NCBI GenBank assembly: GCA_019509685.1
Contig: JAEKLU010000087.1
Location: 1-6,351, forward strand
DNA: 6,351 nt
Source: Mesorhizobium sp.
GTDB taxonomy: Bacteria > Pseudomonadota > Alphaproteobacteria > Rhizobiales > Rhizobiaceae
Direction: 5' to 3'
Below, piece after piece: positions 5,026 to 6,351 of this stretch. Both the position numbers and the translations under genes were made by a program. Under the pieces are notes generated by a model. The model ran no database searches. It saw only the letters and a program-made list of their open reading frames with translations, and was not told where the DNA came from. Every line of letters starts with the position of its first letter. Positions within the stretch are counted from its first letter, which is position 1.

Positions 5026-5940
5026 CTAGTGACCACGCCCCGCCGGCGTCTTGATGTAGTCGATGAAGGCGCGCAGCGGCGCCGGCACCAGACGCCGCCC
5101 GGGATAGTAGAGGAACGGTCCGGAAAACTCCTGCCACCATGACTCGAGGACGGGCTCCAGCGCGCCGCTTTTAAGGTGCGGGCGCACCCAATCCTCGAAG
5201 AGCCAAAGAATGCCGACGCCAGCGATGGCCGCTTCGATGGCAAGGTCTACGCCGCCTCCGATGCTGATGATCAGCGGCCCGGTGGTGTCAACCCGCACCA
5301 CCTCACCCTCACGCTCGAATTCCCAGGGCGTCATCGCCCCACTGGGAAAACGGCCGCGAATGCAGGCATGACCAAGCAATTCGCTGGGGTGTTGCGGCCG
5401 ACCGTGACGATCCAGATAGGCCGGTGCTGCCGAGGCGGTGAAGCGTTGGACGCGCGGCCCGATCGGCACCGCGATCATATCCTGCTCCAAACGCTCGTCA
5501 TAGCGGATGCCGGCATCGCAGCCGGCCGCCAGCAGATCGACAAAGCTTTCCTCGGCAATCACCTCCAGCCGGATCGCCGGATAAGCGGCAAGAAATCCCG
5601 GCACGATTTTCGGCAGCACCAGCCGTGAAGCGCTGATCGGCACGTTGAGCCGCAGTGTGCCTGCCGGCCGGTCGCGAAAACCGTTGACCACGTCGAGCGC
5701 CGCTTCGACCTCGCCCAGCGCCGGGCCGAGCCGCGCCAGCAGGCTCGCGCCGGCCTCGGTCAAGGCGACGCTGCGCGTGGTGCGGTTGAACAGCCTGACG
5801 CCCAGTTGGGTTTCGAGACGCCGGATCGCCTCGCTGAGCGCGGACGCGCTACCCGCCGTCGCGCGGGCGCCCTCGCGAAAACCGCCGGCACGCGCCACGA
5901 CCAGGAATGCCTGGAGATCGTTGAGGTCGGTTGAAGCCAT
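5026..5940 (-). CDS. LysR family transcriptional regulator
   Basis: A 304-aa regulator of normal LTTR length. Residues 6-66 are the winged helix-turn-helix, with DLQAFLVVARAGGF, the recognition helix around SALSEAIRRLETQLGVRLFNRTTR, and the wing SVALTEAG. Residues 77-92 form the linker helix. About 95-297 is the periplasmic-binding-like effector domain, with GTLRLNVPISASRLVLPKIVPGF at its start and GVGILWLFEDWV near the C-terminal subdomain. It probably acts as a tetramer on the 95 bp space shared with the divergent aldo/keto reductase gene, the usual LTTR target geometry. The sequence around RLFNRTTRSVALTEAG and the SGPFLYYPGRR tail resembles the large DsdC/AaeR-like group common in rhizobia. 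The effector is unknown. The ATG at 5940 gives a full N-terminal HTH, so the start is secure. Confidence 0.93.
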   Translation of the reverse strand: MASTDLNDLQAFLVVARAGGFREGARATAGSASALSEAIRRLETQLGVRLFNRTTRSVALTEAGASLLARLGPALGEVEAALDVVNGFRDRPAGTLRLNVPISASRLVLPKIVPGFLAAYPAIRLEVIAEESFVDLLAAGCDAGIRYDERLEQDMIAVPIGPRVQRFTASAAPAYLDRHGRPQHPSELLGHACIRGRFPSGAMTPWEFEREGEVVRVDTTGPLIISIGGGVDLAIEAAIAGVGILWLFEDWVRPHLKSGALEPVLESWWQEFSGPFLYYPGRRLVPAPLRAFIDYIKTPAGRGH

Positions 5941-5967
5941 TGTTCGAAAACCTGCACAAGCCGTTTG

Positions 5968-6000
5968 GATTATGGCCGATTATAGAGACAGCGACTATGC
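5968..6000. promoter_or_regulatory. lysR / aldo-keto reductase divergent control region
   Basis: The minus strand holds a perfect TATAAT (5984-5979), a plausible -10 for the lysR gene, but with no recognisable -35. The plus strand shows GATTAT twice (5968-5973 and 5978-5983), one helical turn apart, and an ATAG-N9-CTAT dyad (5982-5998) that overlaps the TATAAT. These are candidate LTTR contact points. The dyad does not exactly fit the T-N11-A rule, so assignment is tentative. Confidence 0.35.
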
Positions 6001-6035
6001 CCTATCTCTCTCGCCAACAGATCAGGAGAAGCAGC

Positions 6036-6351
6036 ATGTCCAGCATCGATAAATCCGGCACCTACAAACTCGGCGACCGCTCGGTCCGTCGCCTCGGCTA
6101 CGGTGCCATGCAGCTTGCGGGCCCCCACGTTTTCGGTCCGCCCAAGGATCATGACGCGGCCATAGCGGTGCTGCGCGAAGCGGTTGCGAGTGGGGTCAAC
6201 CACATCGACACAAGCGACTACTACGGTCCGTATGTCACCAACCAGCTGATCCGCGAAGCGTTGGCGCCCTATCCGCAAGATCTGGTCATCGTCACCAAGA
6301 TCGGAGCACGGCGCGGCAGCGACGCCTCCTGGCTTCCCGCCTACTCACCCA
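6036..6351 (+). CDS. Aldo/keto reductase, YdbC (PdxI)-like, 3' part outside window
   Basis: The first 105 codons of an NAD(P)H-dependent oxidoreductase with a TIM-barrel fold; the gene continues past the right edge. Visible AKR features are the opening strand VRRLGYGAMQL (17-27), the HIDTSDYYG motif with catalytic D58 and Y63, and VIVTKIGARRG (84-94) with catalytic K88. The catalytic His is not yet expected to have been reached. The stretches LGYGAMQLAGP, FGPPKD, TNQLIREAL and TKIGARRG closely match my recollection of E. coli YdbC, which has been described as pyridoxal reductase PdxI. A vitamin B6 salvage role is therefore possible but unproven. AGGAGA at 6024-6029 is a good Shine-Dalgarno for the ATG. 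The gene diverges from the LysR gene, its likely regulator. Confidence 0.9.
   Translation, partial: MSSIDKSGTYKLGDRSVRRLGYGAMQLAGPHVFGPPKDHDAAIAVLREAVASGVNHIDTSDYYGPYVTNQLIREALAPYPQDLVIVTKIGARRGSDASWLPAYSP

Noticed and set aside
5176..5628. Plus-strand ORF of 150 aa opposite the LysR gene
   Set aside because: It is antisense to a complete LysR gene, lacks domain motifs and is a typical high-GC shadow.
5970..6278. Minus-strand ORF of 102 aa opposite the aldo/keto reductase start
   Set aside because: It is antisense to the YdbC-like reductase, with no ribosome binding site or family signature.

Overview
The window looks like chromosomal DNA from an alphaproteobacterium of the order Hyphomicrobiales (Rhizobiales), most likely Mesorhizobium or a close relative. 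The evidence is high GC, tightly packed genes, and an rplM-rpsI pair whose L13 (154 aa) and S9 (160 aa, extended N-terminus) have rhizobial lengths. The rplM promoter also has the CTTGAC / 17 bp / CTATAA form common in this group. The genus is inferred from remembered family resemblance, not from a search.

Region 1 (1-2501, minus strand) is a compact four-gene cluster read right to left: an ECHDC3-type crotonase-fold protein, a small ABC/AAA-type ATPase, a GNAT acetyltransferase and the beginning of a CoA-binding protein that runs off the left edge. The last three genes overlap or nearly touch (43 bp gap, then 4 bp and 14 bp overlaps), so they are probably co-transcribed and partly translationally coupled. 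Region 2 (2502-3105) is a divergent intergenic space with a perfect 7 bp-arm palindrome, followed by a plus-strand PaaI-type hotdog thioesterase. The crotonase-like protein, hotdog protein, GNAT and CoA-binding protein all belong to families that use CoA or acyl-CoA, although their joint role is unknown.

Region 3 (3106-3776) is a type II HicA/HicB toxin-antitoxin module. Its promoter overlaps an imperfect AT-rich palindrome that is a good candidate for the HicB operator. The toxin appears to start at TTG very close to the predicted transcription start.

Region 4 (3777-5013) is the ribosomal protein operon rplM-rpsI. It has a strong sigma-70-type promoter, a leader of about 117 nt with several hairpins, two of them mutually exclusive, and an excellent intrinsic terminator. 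Region 5 (5026-6351) is a LysR-family regulator on the minus strand, divergent from a right-truncated aldo/keto reductase very similar at its N-terminus to E. coli YdbC (PdxI); the regulator probably controls the reductase.

No stretch over 300 bp lacks a gene; the longest intergenic region is 3777-4017. I saw no rRNA, tRNA, CRISPR array or insertion sequence. Most of the window is ordinary core genome. The parts most worth a second look are the rplM leader, the hicAB control region and the crotonase-like protein that lacks both catalytic glutamates.
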